Of a stretch of 64,000 nt of DNA, positions 53,648 to 63,200 are shown in pieces; the stretch's first letter is position 1; the number at the start of each line of letters is the position of its first letter. The position numbers and the translations under genes were made by a program. The DNA is from Vibrio sp. PID17_43 (lineage in GTDB: Bacteria; Pseudomonadota; Gammaproteobacteria; Enterobacterales; Vibrionaceae). The stretch spans positions 1 to 64,000 of the forward strand of contig NZ_LIXM01000011.1 of NCBI RefSeq assembly GCF_002608565.1. The letters run 5' to 3'. Under the pieces are notes generated by a model, which saw nothing but the letters and a program-made list of their open reading frames with translations, did no database searches and was not told where the DNA came from.

Positions 53648-54823
53648 CTACTCACTACCTAAAATCAGACCACTGGTTGGAACACCCGTACCTGCCGTCA
53701 CGAGCACATTGTGTACATCATCAACCTGGTTGACTGCTGTGCCACGAACTTGCCTTACTGCTTCCGCAACGCCGTTCATGCCATGGATATATGCTTCGCC
53801 AATCTGGCCACCATGTGGGTTGATTGGGAGCTTGCCACCACGAGCATGATGACCCGCACGAATGAACTCTTTCGCTTGACCCTTAGGCACAAACCCAAAC
53901 TCTTCTAATTGAGGCAGAACAAAAGGAGTGAAATGGTCATAAATGATCGCCGTTTGGAAATCTTCCGGTGTCAAGCCTGACTGGTTATAAAGCTCTTTTG
54001 CGACCACGCCCATTTCAGGCAAACCCGTGATATCTTCACGGTAATATGAAGTCATGCATTGCTGACCATCGGCAATGCCTTGAGCGCCCGCTTTGATGAT
54101 GACTGGCTTAACTTGCAGTGTTTTTGCTACTTCAGTACGTGTGATAACCATCGCGACCGCGCCATCAGACTCTTGACAGCAATCAAACAAATGCAGGGGT
54201 TCGCAGATCCAGCGCGATGCTTGGTGCTCTTCTAACGTGAGCGGTTTTTCATAGAAAAACGCATTTGGGTTAGTCGATGCGAAATCGCGTGCCGCCACCG
54301 CGACGCGACCGAAATCCTCAGACGTTGCACCGTATTCATGCATATAGCGCTGTGCAAACATACCAACCCATGCTGCTGGCGTATGGAAACCATGCGGAAG
54401 GTACCAGCCGTAGTTAACGTTCTCGAAGATTGGCGTTGATCCGAAACCATAGTCGCCACTACCAAAACGGTACCACGAACGTTCATTCATCGCGCGGTAA
54501 ACCACGACCGTATTGGCAAGGCCCGAGGCAACGGCCATTGCGGCATGCATAACCGGTGCACAAGCAGCGCCGCCACCATGAGGGATTTGAGAGAAAAAGG
54601 TCACTTTCTCACACCCTAGCAAGCGTGCTAATTCGTATTCCGGCACTTTATCGACCGAGTAGCTGCAAAAGCCATCGACTTCGGAAGGAGAAATGCCCGC
54701 ATCTTCCAAGGCAGCTAACGTCGCCTCCATGGCCAGACGCAGTTCTGTGCGACCTGAGTTTTTGGAAAACTCCGTTGCCCCTAACCCCACGATTGCGGCT
54801 TTGCCGCTGATTGACGAATCCAT
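53648..54823 (-). CDS. Ltp2/SCP-x-like thiolase-fold protein (side-chain aldolase)
   Basis: 391 residues of the lipid-transfer-protein/thiolase type. It has GLGATEFSKNSGR at the start, DGFCSYSVDKVPEYELARLLG, AIIYDHFTPF near 290-300 and NPHGGQIGEAYIHGMNG near 343-359. The classical thiolase Cys nucleophile pattern is not seen where expected, and Tyr residues occupy sites used by Ltp2-type retro-aldolases. These enzymes release propionyl- or acetyl-CoA from a hydroxylated steroid side chain and need a DUF35 partner, which is encoded at 56345. A ribosome binding site GGGAG is present. Confidence 0.85.
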   Translation of the reverse strand: MDSSISGKAAIVGLGATEFSKNSGRTELRLAMEATLAALEDAGISPSEVDGFCSYSVDKVPEYELARLLGCEKVTFFSQIPHGGGAACAPVMHAAMAVASGLANTVVVYRAMNERSWYRFGSGDYGFGSTPIFENVNYGWYLPHGFHTPAAWVGMFAQRYMHEYGATSEDFGRVAVAARDFASTNPNAFFYEKPLTLEEHQASRWICEPLHLFDCCQESDGAVAMVITRTEVAKTLQVKPVIIKAGAQGIADGQQCMTSYYREDITGLPEMGVVAKELYNQSGLTPEDFQTAIIYDHFTPFVLPQLEEFGFVPKGQAKEFIRAGHHARGGKLPINPHGGQIGEAYIHGMNGVAEAVRQVRGTAVNQVDDVHNVLVTAGTGVPTSGLILGSE

Positions 54824-54835
54824 TCTTTTTCTCCC

Positions 54836-55258
54836 TTATGCCGGCAATGACATTGAAACAGTGCCACTCACGTGTGTACCCATGCTATTTTTGCCCGCGA
54901 TGCTCACGACGACGTTATTTGCTTCTGAGTCGATGTGCGTCACTTCACCTTTGAATAGCATGGTGTCGCCTGGGTAGTTAGGCATGCCTAGCTTGATCTT
55001 AAGATCTTTCAAACGGGCCCCATTACCCGCCCACTCTTCAACGTAACGCTGAACCAATGCATTGGTGGTTAAGATATTCATAAAGATATGCGGGGTACCC
55101 GATGCCTGTGCTGCATCTTTGTCATGGTGACCCGGAAAGTAATCGCGTGTGGCAAGTGCACCGCCCGTAATCAAAGCAACAGTAATTGGGATCGATAGCT
55201 CTGGTAAGTTATCACCAACATTGATTTCACTGATTCTATTATTTTTCTTCGAGATCAT
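54836..55258 (-). CDS. MaoC-like hydratase subunit (ChsH1-like)
   Basis: 140 residues forming one hot-dog domain. The hydratase motif is ATRDYFPGHHDKDAAQASGTPHIFMNILTT near residues 36-65, with the catalytic Asp/His pair. It closely resembles the small MaoC subunit that works with a MaoC/DUF35 partner to hydrate steroid enoyl-CoA. The partner is probably the N-terminal half of the 56345 protein. It overlaps the preceding dehydrogenase gene by 20 bp. Confidence 0.87.
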   Translation of the reverse strand: MISKKNNRISEINVGDNLPELSIPITVALITGGALATRDYFPGHHDKDAAQASGTPHIFMNILTTNALVQRYVEEWAGNGARLKDLKIKLGMPNYPGDTMLFKGEVTHIDSEANNVVVSIAGKNSMGTHVSGTVSMSLPA

Positions 55259-56348
55259 ATTTCCACCCGAGTGTGTTGTTATCTGCTAGCCAATCGCCTA
55301 AGCGTTCAAGGTTGTCACTGCTGCCTCCAAGAGCAAGGCAAATCGCACGGCTCCAATACAAGTACAAATACGTTGGAGAGCTAATGTCAACGCCAAAGCC
55401 GCCATGCACATGTTGAGTTTTATGACAAATGAAATGCCCCGCTTCACACGCTTGCCACGCCGTTGATAAGGCCTCCGGCTCACACGGCAAACCTTGATCT
55501 AATCGATAAACCAATTGCCAAAGCGTAGATCGCACGGCCTCTAGTGAAATTTGGCAGTCGGCTAATACCATCTGCACCGCTTGGAATGCACCAATTTGTC
55601 GTTCAAATTGGCGGCGCTCACTAACGTACTCAACCGTGCGTTTGATTTGCTGCTTACACAGACCAACCAACATGGCAGACTGAGCCGCAATCAAACGAGG
55701 ATGAAGCCAAGATTCTGCATCGTCAGACAGCAAATAGTGTTGGTTTAGACGTACGCCTTCAAAGACAAGATCGGAAACCGATTCTCCTTGAGTTAGCGTG
55801 CCATCAATGCGCTGGATGTCGCTTAAGCTCAAGTCGATCAATACCAAGCGTTTTCGACCTTCAAGCTCAGCGGCAACCAACGTATATTGGCTATCACTCG
55901 CTTCAGGTACGGCATTAACGCGTCCAGAAAGGATTAATTCACTACCTTCAAATTGTGCCGATAGTGAAGCGTCATCGAAGTTGGCGATGGTTAACACATT
56001 TGCCCCTTCTGCAGCAGTGATTGCAATTGGCAGTAAGGATTCATTGCCAAACTGACTGATCACCGCCGCAGCAAGTTGATGGCGATATAACGGTACCATT
56101 GCGAGCGATTGCCCTTGAGCTTCAAGCACCACCATCATTTCGGTCATGTTTAGTCCACTTCCGCCCACGGTTTCTGGGATCAACAGCGAGTGTAAACCGG
56201 TCTCGATGCACGTATTCCATAACGTTTCCATGCGATTTTTACCTGAATCGGCAAACGTGCATAACTGCTCATCGGTACAATAATCACTAAAAACGGAGAC
56301 GGCTAACTCTTCGATGGCGCGCTGGTCATCTGTAAGGGTAAAGTTCAT
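55239..56348 (-). CDS. acyl-CoA dehydrogenase, probable beta (non-catalytic type) subunit
   Basis: 369 residues. The N-terminal alpha domain has MNFTLTDDQRAIEELAVSVF, and the middle domain is shortened. The C-terminal end shows VHGGFGVDISSPTYLYLYWSRA and then LGGSSDNLERLGDWL instead of the GGTxEIQ motif, as in beta-type subunits. It overlaps the MaoC/DUF35 gene by ATGA and the small MaoC gene by 20 bp, so it is expressed together with both. The partner alpha subunit is presumably one of the dehydrogenases further downstream. Confidence 0.83.
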   Translation of the reverse strand: MNFTLTDDQRAIEELAVSVFSDYCTDEQLCTFADSGKNRMETLWNTCIETGLHSLLIPETVGGSGLNMTEMMVVLEAQGQSLAMVPLYRHQLAAAVISQFGNESLLPIAITAAEGANVLTIANFDDASLSAQFEGSELILSGRVNAVPEASDSQYTLVAAELEGRKRLVLIDLSLSDIQRIDGTLTQGESVSDLVFEGVRLNQHYLLSDDAESWLHPRLIAAQSAMLVGLCKQQIKRTVEYVSERRQFERQIGAFQAVQMVLADCQISLEAVRSTLWQLVYRLDQGLPCEPEALSTAWQACEAGHFICHKTQHVHGGFGVDISSPTYLYLYWSRAICLALGGSSDNLERLGDWLADNNTLGWKYDLEEK

Positions 56349-57319
56349 TGCGCCTCCCTAATTTTAAACATCGGTAATGTCAACTCACCATCAAAGGTTT
56401 CAAAGCACACTTCTACTGGAGTTCCAATAGCCATCTTCTTCGGATCCATACCAACGAGACCCGCAGTAATACGAACCCCTTCTTCAAGTTCAATAAGACC
56501 GATTGGGTTTGGGTAATCGAAAGGTGGAATTTCTGGGTAGTGCATCACCACGTAGGAATAAAGCTCACCTTGGCCGCTTGCCACTTGATAGTCGAGCTCA
56601 AAAGATTGACAGTGAATACAAACCGGAGCCGGTGGGTGCTGCAATTTATTGCAACTTTTGCAATGCTGAATACGCAATTCATGAGCATCACAGCCTTCCC
56701 AGAAAAAGCGGTTGTCATCACTGATACCAGGCTTAGAGCGCTTGATCACAGGAATCGCTGAATCACTCTCTTGTTTTGCTTCCACGGGATGAGCAGGCTT
56801 AAATTTGAACACTCGGAAAAGCAACTCGCCCACTTTCTCATCGCCGTTTGGTCGTTCTGAGAAATAGGCCATCTTCAATGTGACAAAATAGCCCGTACCT
56901 AGCGCGGTTTGTTTCTCGTCACTGAGCGCTTCGAAACGAGTCGTGTAGTACAGCTTTTCGCCCATTTTTAAATAGCGATCAAAGCTTAGCTCCGAGTTAA
57001 CCGCCACGACCGATGGGTAGCCGTTTTCTTCAAGCAAACTCAATACACCATATGGATTTTCGTCGGTAGAACCTGGTGGGTAATTATTTTGATACAGCCC
57101 CGATTCACACCAACTCTGTAGCATCGCCGGTGGCGCAACTATTCCCTCAAATTCGGTGCGAAGTGCGTACTCAGGATCCGTGTACAACGGATTATTCACC
57201 CCCATCACTTCACACCATTGCCTTACCATTGCTGGGTTCACTTCATCCCACGCGTAAATACGGCCGAACTCTTTGCCGACCATTTCGCGTAATGGGGTTA
57301 ACCAGTTATTATCAGCCAA
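56345..57319 (-). CDS. bifunctional MaoC/DUF35 (OB-fold, Zn-ribbon) protein (ChsH2-like)
   Basis: 324 residues. The N-terminal MaoC hot-dog domain (1-165) has ARTEFEGIVAPPAMLQSW-type sequence (here LRTEFEGIVAPPAMLQSW). The C-terminal DUF35 part has a zinc ribbon (HCKSCNK ... CIHC near 224-245) followed by an OB-fold. In steroid degraders this architecture joins the hydratase (with ChsH1) and the aldolase (with Ltp2) steps; both partners are encoded in this operon. There is no ATG at the N-terminus. The TTG at 57319 has AGGAG seven bases upstream and is the likely start. Confidence 0.86.
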   Translation of the reverse strand: MADNNWLTPLREMVGKEFGRIYAWDEVNPAMVRQWCEVMGVNNPLYTDPEYALRTEFEGIVAPPAMLQSWCESGLYQNNYPPGSTDENPYGVLSLLEENGYPSVVAVNSELSFDRYLKMGEKLYYTTRFEALSDEKQTALGTGYFVTLKMAYFSERPNGDEKVGELLFRVFKFKPAHPVEAKQESDSAIPVIKRSKPGISDDNRFFWEGCDAHELRIQHCKSCNKLQHPPAPVCIHCQSFELDYQVASGQGELYSYVVMHYPEIPPFDYPNPIGLIELEEGVRITAGLVGMDPKKMAIGTPVEVCFETFDGELTLPMFKIREAQ

Positions 57320-57369
57320 TGTCTTTCTCCTACTATTCAAAACAACTGATTACTTAGTTGTTGATGTGT

Positions 57370-58134
57370 TTACGCTTCTGCCGCAGATAAGAAAGCGGGT
57401 TTTTCACCACCACCATGGAGCACTAAATTACAGCCACTCCCGTATAGGCAATGTTCAGATGCCAAAAATAAGCACGCACCACCAATGTCACTTGGTTGGG
57501 CCATGCGCCCTAAAGGAATAGTCCCACTCACTGCTTTAATACCGGCATCATCACCATAATGAAGGGTAGATTGCTCAGTCTCGACCAAGCCTGGGGTCAC
57601 GGCAACAACGCGCACTTTAGGTGCCCACTCCACAGCCAGCGATTGAACTAAAGACAATACGCCCGCTTTTGCTGCACCATAGGCAGCTGTGCCTGGAGAT
57701 GGTCTCAACGCACTCACACTGCTGATGAAAATGATCACCCCAGGACGAGATTGACTCTGCATCAGGGTGTTTGCTCGTTGAGCTACATTGAGGGGTGCGA
57801 TTAAATTGAGTCGAATAATACTTTCGTGGAAGCGTGGCGATGCCTTGTCAGCCAGTGCAAACGGGCTGCCTCCGGCGTTATTGATTAGCACATCGAGTTG
57901 GCCATATTCAGCCTGAATAATCGAAAACAAGGTATCGACAGAGTCTAAATCGCGTACGTCAACAGGTAAGAAGCGGGCTTTCATTGCGCCACTACTTGGC
58001 AATGTTTCTGGCTCTGTGCGGCCACACACAATGACTGTCGCACCACTTTGTAGAAATGACTCCGCAATACCGAAACCAATACCCTTCGTACCTCCGGTGA
58101 TCAACACCGTTTTACCTATATTTTCAAATTGCAT
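57370..58134 (-). CDS. SDR-family dehydrogenase
   Basis: 254 residues. The Rossmann motif is TGGTKGIGFGIAE, then NNAGGSPF, a catalytic Ser in ISSVSA and YGAAK (YxxxK). GGAGA six bases before the ATG at 58134 sets the start; the frame is open upstream. It is the first gene of the leftward operon with dehydrogenases, hydratase and aldolase, so it may oxidise a hydroxyl of the steroid ring or side chain. The 147-bp region to its right is a divergent promoter shared with the enoyl-CoA hydratase. Confidence 0.87.
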   Translation of the reverse strand: MQFENIGKTVLITGGTKGIGFGIAESFLQSGATVIVCGRTEPETLPSSGAMKARFLPVDVRDLDSVDTLFSIIQAEYGQLDVLINNAGGSPFALADKASPRFHESIIRLNLIAPLNVAQRANTLMQSQSRPGVIIFISSVSALRPSPGTAAYGAAKAGVLSLVQSLAVEWAPKVRVVAVTPGLVETEQSTLHYGDDAGIKAVSGTIPLGRMAQPSDIGGACLFLASEHCLYGSGCNLVLHGGGEKPAFLSAAEA

Positions 58135-58281
58135 AACGTCTCCATTTACCATCATTCCATCACAATGGAAGTGTCCTGATGTTATTTTCAATGCTTATGC
58201 CGACCAATTCGTCGTCTAAATGGACGATGAAAAAAAAACGTGAGCTATAGAGAATCGCCTTGAAAGAGAAAGGAGTTTCCG

Positions 58282-59058
58282 ATGGACGAAAAACCGGTTT
58301 TATTGACTTATCCTAGCGAAGGGGTAGCGCAGCTAACGCTCAATCGCCCACAGGCGACAAACGCACTGAGCTTAGAGCTGCAGAAACAACTCGCTGATTA
58401 CTTTGTGCAGTTGTCTGAAGACTCAAGCGTGCGCTGTATTGTACTCACTGGTGGTGAAAAGGTGTTTGCAGCCGGAGGCGATATCCACAGCATGGTCGAT
58501 TGCAGTCCTATCGATATTTATAAGCGTCACACCGAACGTTTGTGGGCACCGATAGCCAACTGTCCCAAGCCTATCATCGCTGCAGTATGCGGCTATGCTT
58601 ATGGCGGTGGTTGTGAGTTGATGATGCACGCCGACATCATCATCGCGGGGGAAAGCGCCTCATTTTGCCAGCCTGAGATCAACATCGGTATCATGCCTGG
58701 CATAGGCGGCACACAGCGCTTAGTCCGTGCGATTGGTAAAGCCAAAGCAATGCAGATGGCGCTGACTGGTAAACCGATCAACGCCCATGAAGCGTGGGTG
58801 GCTGGTTTAATCAGTGAAGTCTGTGCAGACAACAACGTCCTTGAACATGCCAATTCAATGGCGAAAAGGGTCGCAAGAATGCCACCATTAGCCGCCGAGC
58901 AGATAAAAGAAGTGATCAATGCAGGGATGGATGCATCGCTGGATGCCGCGATGGCCATTGAGCGAAAGGCGAATGCGTTGTTGTTTGCTTCGTACGATCA
59001 AGAAGAAGGCATGAAAGCCTTTATTGAAAAACGCTACCCTAGCTTTAAAGGGGAATAA
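58282..59058 (+). CDS. enoyl-CoA hydratase/isomerase family protein
   Basis: 258 residues of the crotonase fold. It shows LTLNRPQATNALSLELQKQL, the oxyanion-hole segment EKVFAAGGDIHSM near 60-72 and AVCGYAYGGGCELMMHADIIIAGESASFCQPEINIGIMPGIGGTQRL, with both catalytic Glu positions retained. AGGAG precedes the ATG. It is transcribed divergently from the SDR operon and probably takes part in the same beta-oxidation. A hairpin terminator follows. Confidence 0.92.
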   Translation: MDEKPVLLTYPSEGVAQLTLNRPQATNALSLELQKQLADYFVQLSEDSSVRCIVLTGGEKVFAAGGDIHSMVDCSPIDIYKRHTERLWAPIANCPKPIIAAVCGYAYGGGCELMMHADIIIAGESASFCQPEINIGIMPGIGGTQRLVRAIGKAKAMQMALTGKPINAHEAWVAGLISEVCADNNVLEHANSMAKRVARMPPLAAEQIKEVINAGMDASLDAAMAIERKANALLFASYDQEEGMKAFIEKRYPSFKGE

Positions 59059-59070
59059 AGCAAACCCCAA

Positions 59071-59110
59071 GCCATGATTTCCCAAAAACATATCTTGGGA
59101 ACGTCATGGC
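59071..59110. terminator. hairpin after the enoyl-CoA hydratase gene
   Basis: Two-part stem: GCCATGA (59071-59077) with TCATGGC (59104-59110), and TTCCCAA (59079-59085) with TTGGGAA (59095-59101), loop 9 bases. It lies 12 bp after the hydratase stop and between convergent genes. The following U-tract is weak (AATTATT). Confidence 0.6.
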
Positions 59111-59176
59111 AATTATTAGGCTCATTTAATTAGCTTGAAGCGATGTAAGAACATGCTGCCACTGCATCAATAGGGA

Positions 59177-60349
59177 TCACATATGAGCTTCTGCATCCGT
59201 GCATGCAAGTGGCGCAACACTGTTAAGCAGAATACGGACAAGCTCCGTTTGGCGTCGAACGCCGGTCTTGGAAAAGATTGAACGCAGGTGTGCACGAGCA
59301 GTATTGCGGCGAATATTGAGCCTTTCTGCCGCTTCTTCTAAAGACAGTCCGTTGGCCAATTCGAGTGTCAGCGCCGTTTCAGCAGACGTTAAACCAAAAA
59401 TTTTCTTAGCAACATGACTGCTTGCCTGAGACTTAGCTACAGAATCACGGATATAAACCACCGCTTTTCCATGCCCAGTACCATTTTGCCATGCAGGCGA
59501 TGGGATCACTTCGACAACAACCCCAAGGTTAACCTCACCCGATGGGCGAGCCACAGACATAGCTTCAGGCAGTATCGGTCGATCCGACTCCCTAACCATC
59601 TTAAATGAATTATGGATCAGCTGCTTGAGCTCTCGATTATCATTCGGATAATGGGCCGTCAATTTTCCGCCCTGAACTTTCAGTCCATCTTCTTGCATCA
59701 ACAATTCATTGGCAAAGACATTCTGCTCAAGAACACGGCCCGATTCATCGATTTGCACCGTGGCGATCGATAGACGGCTAATCGCTTCATTGTACATTGA
59801 GCCGAGTGAGTGGCTTCTGTCTAGCTGGTGATGAATATCAAGGGCACGTTTAAGGTGGGAGACAAGCATTTGACAAAGCGCTTTGTCTTCGGAGGAAAAG
59901 TTTTGGGCAGCTTCAGGTCTCGTGATACGCAGTTTCACCGTTCCGCCATCACTCGTTGCAATATCAACCGACATCACATGATAGACATCAATATTTGCAC
60001 ACCAATATTTACGATAAGTACTTTGGATCCACGCTTCTTCATCCATTAGATCATCAACCGTAAATACCGTATCTACTTGTTGATTATTAAATGGTGTGAT
60101 GTGATAACGATAAGGAAGATACTGCACCTTTTTTTCTGCGCTAATACCGTTTCCAATCGCGATCATTAAGCCTAGATCTTCTTCCTCATTTTCGAACGTT
60201 GGTTTAAGAATCAAAGTAACATAATTTGCCTCAAAGCAATCGCGCAAAGCTTGTAATGGCTTATACCAATTGGATTTACTTTGAGAAAATTCATAAATAC
60301 CTTCAATCAGTCCACTGTACTGTTTAAGATCAAAAGACATGTCCGCCAA
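59177..60349 (-). CDS. LuxR-type transcriptional regulator
   Basis: 390 residues. The C-terminal LuxR helix-turn-helix (about 315-380) reads LTSAETALTLELANGLSLEEAAERLNIRRNTARAHLRSIFSKTGVRRQTELVRI. The N-terminal 300 residues probably form a PAS/GAF-like sensor (ATVQIDESGRVLEQNVFANELL). GGAGGG five bases upstream supports the TTG at 60349, but the ATG at 60340 is also possible. Located among the catabolic genes, it is a candidate regulator of the steroid-type operon, and the ligand might be a pathway acyl-CoA or sterol; this is inference. Confidence 0.85.
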   Translation of the reverse strand: MADMSFDLKQYSGLIEGIYEFSQSKSNWYKPLQALRDCFEANYVTLILKPTFENEEEDLGLMIAIGNGISAEKKVQYLPYRYHITPFNNQQVDTVFTVDDLMDEEAWIQSTYRKYWCANIDVYHVMSVDIATSDGGTVKLRITRPEAAQNFSSEDKALCQMLVSHLKRALDIHHQLDRSHSLGSMYNEAISRLSIATVQIDESGRVLEQNVFANELLMQEDGLKVQGGKLTAHYPNDNRELKQLIHNSFKMVRESDRPILPEAMSVARPSGEVNLGVVVEVIPSPAWQNGTGHGKAVVYIRDSVAKSQASSHVAKKIFGLTSAETALTLELANGLSLEEAAERLNIRRNTARAHLRSIFSKTGVRRQTELVRILLNSVAPLACTDAEAHM

Positions 60350-60387
60350 ATTACCCTCCGTTATACTACTTATTTAAGGGTAGGAAC

Positions 60388-60409
60388 CCGCAGTAATCAC
60401 TTACTGCGG
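60388..60409. terminator. perfect hairpin between etfA and the LuxR gene
   Basis: Arms CCGCAGTAA (60388-60396) and TTACTGCGG (60401-60409) form a perfect 9-bp stem with a TCAC loop, 6 bp after the etfA stop. No U-tract follows on the minus strand. It may terminate or stabilise etfBA mRNA; its symmetry also allows a binding site. Confidence 0.5.
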
Positions 60410-60415
60410 ATCGCA

Positions 60416-61375
60416 CTATGACTGAGCAATAGATTCCGTAAGTTCAGGAACCACAGTGAACAAGTCACCTTCCAGGCCATAATCAGCAAACTGAAAAATA
60501 GGCGCATCAGGATCCTTATTAATGGCTACTATTACTTTAGAATCGCTCATCCCTGCAAGATGTTGAATCGCGCCAGAAATCCCTACAGCTATATATAGCT
60601 CAGGCGCCACAATTTTACCGGTTTGCCCTACTTGATAATCATTCGGCACATAACCTGCGTCTACTGCAGCTCGTGAAGCGCCTAGCGCCGCACCCAGTTT
60701 GTCAGCCAGTGGTTCTAGAAGATCGCGGTAGTTTTGATCACTACCTAACCCTCTCCCCCCGGACACCACGACTGACGCAGTATTGAGATCTGGACGATCT
60801 GATTCAACCAATTCAATTTTAACAAACTGCGATAGACCCGTGTCTGCAGCAGCTTCAATGTTAACTAATTCAGCTTGACCTTCCATGGCTGCCTTTTCAA
60901 ATGCAGTCGTTCTGACAGTTAAGATCTGAATTTTTTCTTTCGACTCAAGTGTTAACAGTATGTTACTAGTGTATATGTGGCGTTGGTAGATGCCAATATT
61001 TTCTATACTAATGACATCCGAAACTTGAGCTGTATCAAGAAGTGCACTTACACGAGGGGATACATTTTTTCCAAACGTTGAGCTGGCGCTAATAATAGCG
61101 TCGTACTGCTCTGTTCGAGCCAACTCAACCACAAGCTCTGCCACGTTTTCAGCAACCAAGCCAGCATAATGAGCGGCATCGGCATGTAATACGCGGTCAA
61201 CACCAGAGATTTTCTGACACGCTTGCGCGACTTCAGCACACTGCTCGCCCGCAACAAGAAGATCAATCTTTGCGTCGGTACTCAAGCTTGCTAGCTTTTG
61301 AGCGGCGCCAACGGCATTACACGTAGCACTGACAAGTTGATTATTAAGATGTTCTGCGACAACTAGAATTTTCAT
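60416..61375 (-). CDS. etfA: electron transfer flavoprotein subunit alpha
   Basis: 319 residues, the usual EtfA length. The N-terminal domain begins KILVVAEHLNNQLVSATCNAVGAAQKL. The FAD domain has VVSGGRGLGSDQNY near 203-216, GASRAAVDAGYVPNDYQVGQTGKIVAPELYIAVGISGAIQHLAGM and INKDPDAPIFQFADYGL. With EtfB it passes electrons from acyl-CoA dehydrogenases to the quinone pool. It lies 9 bp after etfB. This may be a pathway-specific copy for the adjacent acyl-CoA dehydrogenases. Confidence 0.95.
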   Translation of the reverse strand: MKILVVAEHLNNQLVSATCNAVGAAQKLASLSTDAKIDLLVAGEQCAEVAQACQKISGVDRVLHADAAHYAGLVAENVAELVVELARTEQYDAIISASSTFGKNVSPRVSALLDTAQVSDVISIENIGIYQRHIYTSNILLTLESKEKIQILTVRTTAFEKAAMEGQAELVNIEAAADTGLSQFVKIELVESDRPDLNTASVVVSGGRGLGSDQNYRDLLEPLADKLGAALGASRAAVDAGYVPNDYQVGQTGKIVAPELYIAVGISGAIQHLAGMSDSKVIVAINKDPDAPIFQFADYGLEGDLFTVVPELTESIAQS

Positions 61376-61384
61376 AATTTCCCC

Positions 61385-62134
61385 TTAAAGAACCTTTGCT
61401 TCGTTCTTAAGCTTTTCGATTAGCTCTTCAACACTTGAAACCATCACGCCACCTTTGCGCTGCTCAGGAACGGCATAAGACACGGCCTTAAATCGAGGTG
61501 TGGTATCAATGCCTAAGCTTGCTATATCGATGGAATCTAAGGGTTTACGCTTTGCCTTCATGATATTCGGAAGTGAAGCATAGCGAGGTTCATTGAGTCG
61601 TAGGTCACACGTCACAACTGCTGGTAAAGGCATGTTCAATACTTCCAAGCCTGCGTCAACTTCACGTGTCACGGTCAGTGAATCACCATCCACGATAATC
61701 TCAGAGGCAAACGTCCCTTGTGGCCACTTAAGTAGCGCCGCAAGCATTTGACCAGTTTGGTTGCTGTCGTCATCAATCGCCTGCTTACCAAGCAACAATA
61801 GTTGTGGCAGCTCTTGCTCTGTCACCGCTTTTAGGGTTTTCGCAACCGCCAGAGGCTCGATGCCATCTTCGGCAAGAACATGAATGCCTCTGTCAGCCCC
61901 AACCGCCAATGCGGTTCGAATGATATCTTGGCAACCTTGACTGCCGATACTGACGACGACAACTTCAGACGCGACACCCGCCTCTTTTAGACGAACCGCT
62001 TCTTCTACCGCAATCTCGTCAAACGGATTCATGGACATCTTTACGTTATCAAGATCAACACCTGAGCCGTCTGACTTCACTCGCACCTTAACGTTGTGAT
62101 CGACCACTCGTTTGATGGGAACCAGAATCTTCAT
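61385..62134 (-). CDS. etfB: electron transfer flavoprotein subunit beta
   Basis: 249 residues of typical EtfB length. It shows [22 protein letters not shown], the family signature [18 protein letters not shown], and [33 protein letters not shown], with [27 protein letters not shown] near 170-200. It binds AMP and forms the Etf heterodimer with etfA. First gene of the leftward etfBA unit. The promoter lies in the 380-bp divergent region to the right. Confidence 0.95.
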   Translation of the reverse strand: MKILVPIKRVVDHNVKVRVKSDGSGVDLDNVKMSMNPFDEIAVEEAVRLKEAGVASEVVVVSIGSQGCQDIIRTALAVGADRGIHVLAEDGIEPLAVAKTLKAVTEQELPQLLLLGKQAIDDDSNQTGQMLAALLKWPQGTFASEIIVDGDSLTVTREVDAGLEVLNMPLPAVVTCDLRLNEPRYASLPNIMKAKRKPLDSIDIASLGIDTTPRFKAVSYAVPEQRKGGVMVSSVEELIEKLKNEAKVL

Positions 62135-62512
62135 GTATTACTCCCTCATTTGTACATGGCACCGATCATTGCTTTTAGAATCTTACGTTTAGCAATCATC
62201 GATTAACCGGGTTTTCCGTAAGTTTCACCAAGGTTAAGAAAAAGTAACGCGTTAAACATCGTCCATTGAGACTAGCGATAACTGTTGGGAAACAGTGAAA
62301 CACAAAAAACCAAGACAAGAAAAAGCGGCCATCTAAAATGCCAACACCTATCAGCCATCAACTGTTATTGGTACCAATACATTACTTGCGTACGAAAACA
62401 TGGTTTCGTGCCATCGGTTTCGTCATTGATGAGATTAAGGGCTCATCAAGTTGATCAAAAAGGCTGCGAATGTCGCTCCCAGTGAGCAATGTCCAAAAAT
62501 AAGGAGAACAAG
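62135..62512. other. divergent intergenic region between etfB and the cytochrome c remnant
   Basis: About 380 bp. It should hold the etfBA promoter. A sequence resembling a sigma-54 site (TGGCACCGATCATTGCT, 62156-62172) has one base too many between the GG and GC elements, so it is not called. The 66-codon frame at 62285-62485 lacks support. AAGGAGA at 62501-62507 is the ribosome binding site for the cytochrome gene. Confidence 0.4.
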
Positions 62513-63127
62513 ATGACAATGACACGCCCTAGATTTTGCATGACCACAACGTTCAGCCCCTTTGCAGCGTTGGTTTTATTGACAAGCTATAGCGATCTCG
62601 CCAGCGCTCAGTTACAACCCGCTTGTTGCGATGATAGATGGGATCCCGAATGGGCTCAGCGAGATATGTGGGGCCCAGGCATGATGAATCCTGGACAGCG
62701 ACAACGAATGACAAGGCATTGGACATTTACGCACTCAAACATTCCACAAGAATATCTCAATGTAAAAAGCCATTTGCACAAAAGCCAGACGCGATTCGTG
62801 AAGGTGGCAAACTGTATCAACAGAAGTGTGTACGCTGTCATGGCACACAGGAGGTGGGAGATGGAAAAATCGCCAACTCATTAAATCCCTCGCCCGCACT
62901 TTTAGCGTATATGATCCAAATGCCTATGGCGGTGGATGGGTATTTACTTTGGTCAATCTCTGACGGGGAAATTGTTGGGCACAGGTATGCCTGCGTATAA
63001 AGGCCAGTTAACGCAGAATGATATGTGGAAAATCATTACTTATATTCGAGCAGGGTTCCCTCAGATACTCAAAGCGAGCAGAAATAATTCACCTGAATAC
63101 GGGATAAGGAAGCCTGTGAGCCAATAG
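62513..63127 (+). pseudogene. c-type cytochrome, disrupted by two frameshifts
   Basis: The ATG at 62513 follows AAGGAGA and gives a signal peptide (FSPFAALVLLTSYSDLASA). Near 62770 the frame shifts: the product continues as FAQKPDAIREGGKLYQQKCVRCHGTQEVGDGK, which holds the heme motif CVRCH. Near 62965 (GACGGGGAAATTG) it shifts back: GTGMPAYKGQLTQNDMWKIITYIRAGFPQ, with the axial Met. The three parts form one coherent monoheme cytochrome of about 200 residues. Two single-base changes break it; sequencing error is the alternative. It would be a periplasmic electron carrier if intact. Confidence 0.8.
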
Positions 63128-63200
63128 ATATCATTAACTTATGCTTTCTTGGTTGGTCGTGCTAATATTTCGATATCCAACGACGTAACACTATCCTTAG

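Noticed and set aside
62156..62172. Sigma-54-like sequence TGGCACCGATCATTGCT upstream of the cytochrome c remnant
   Set aside because: The GG and GC elements are 11 bases apart instead of 10, and the site is about 350 bp from the gene.
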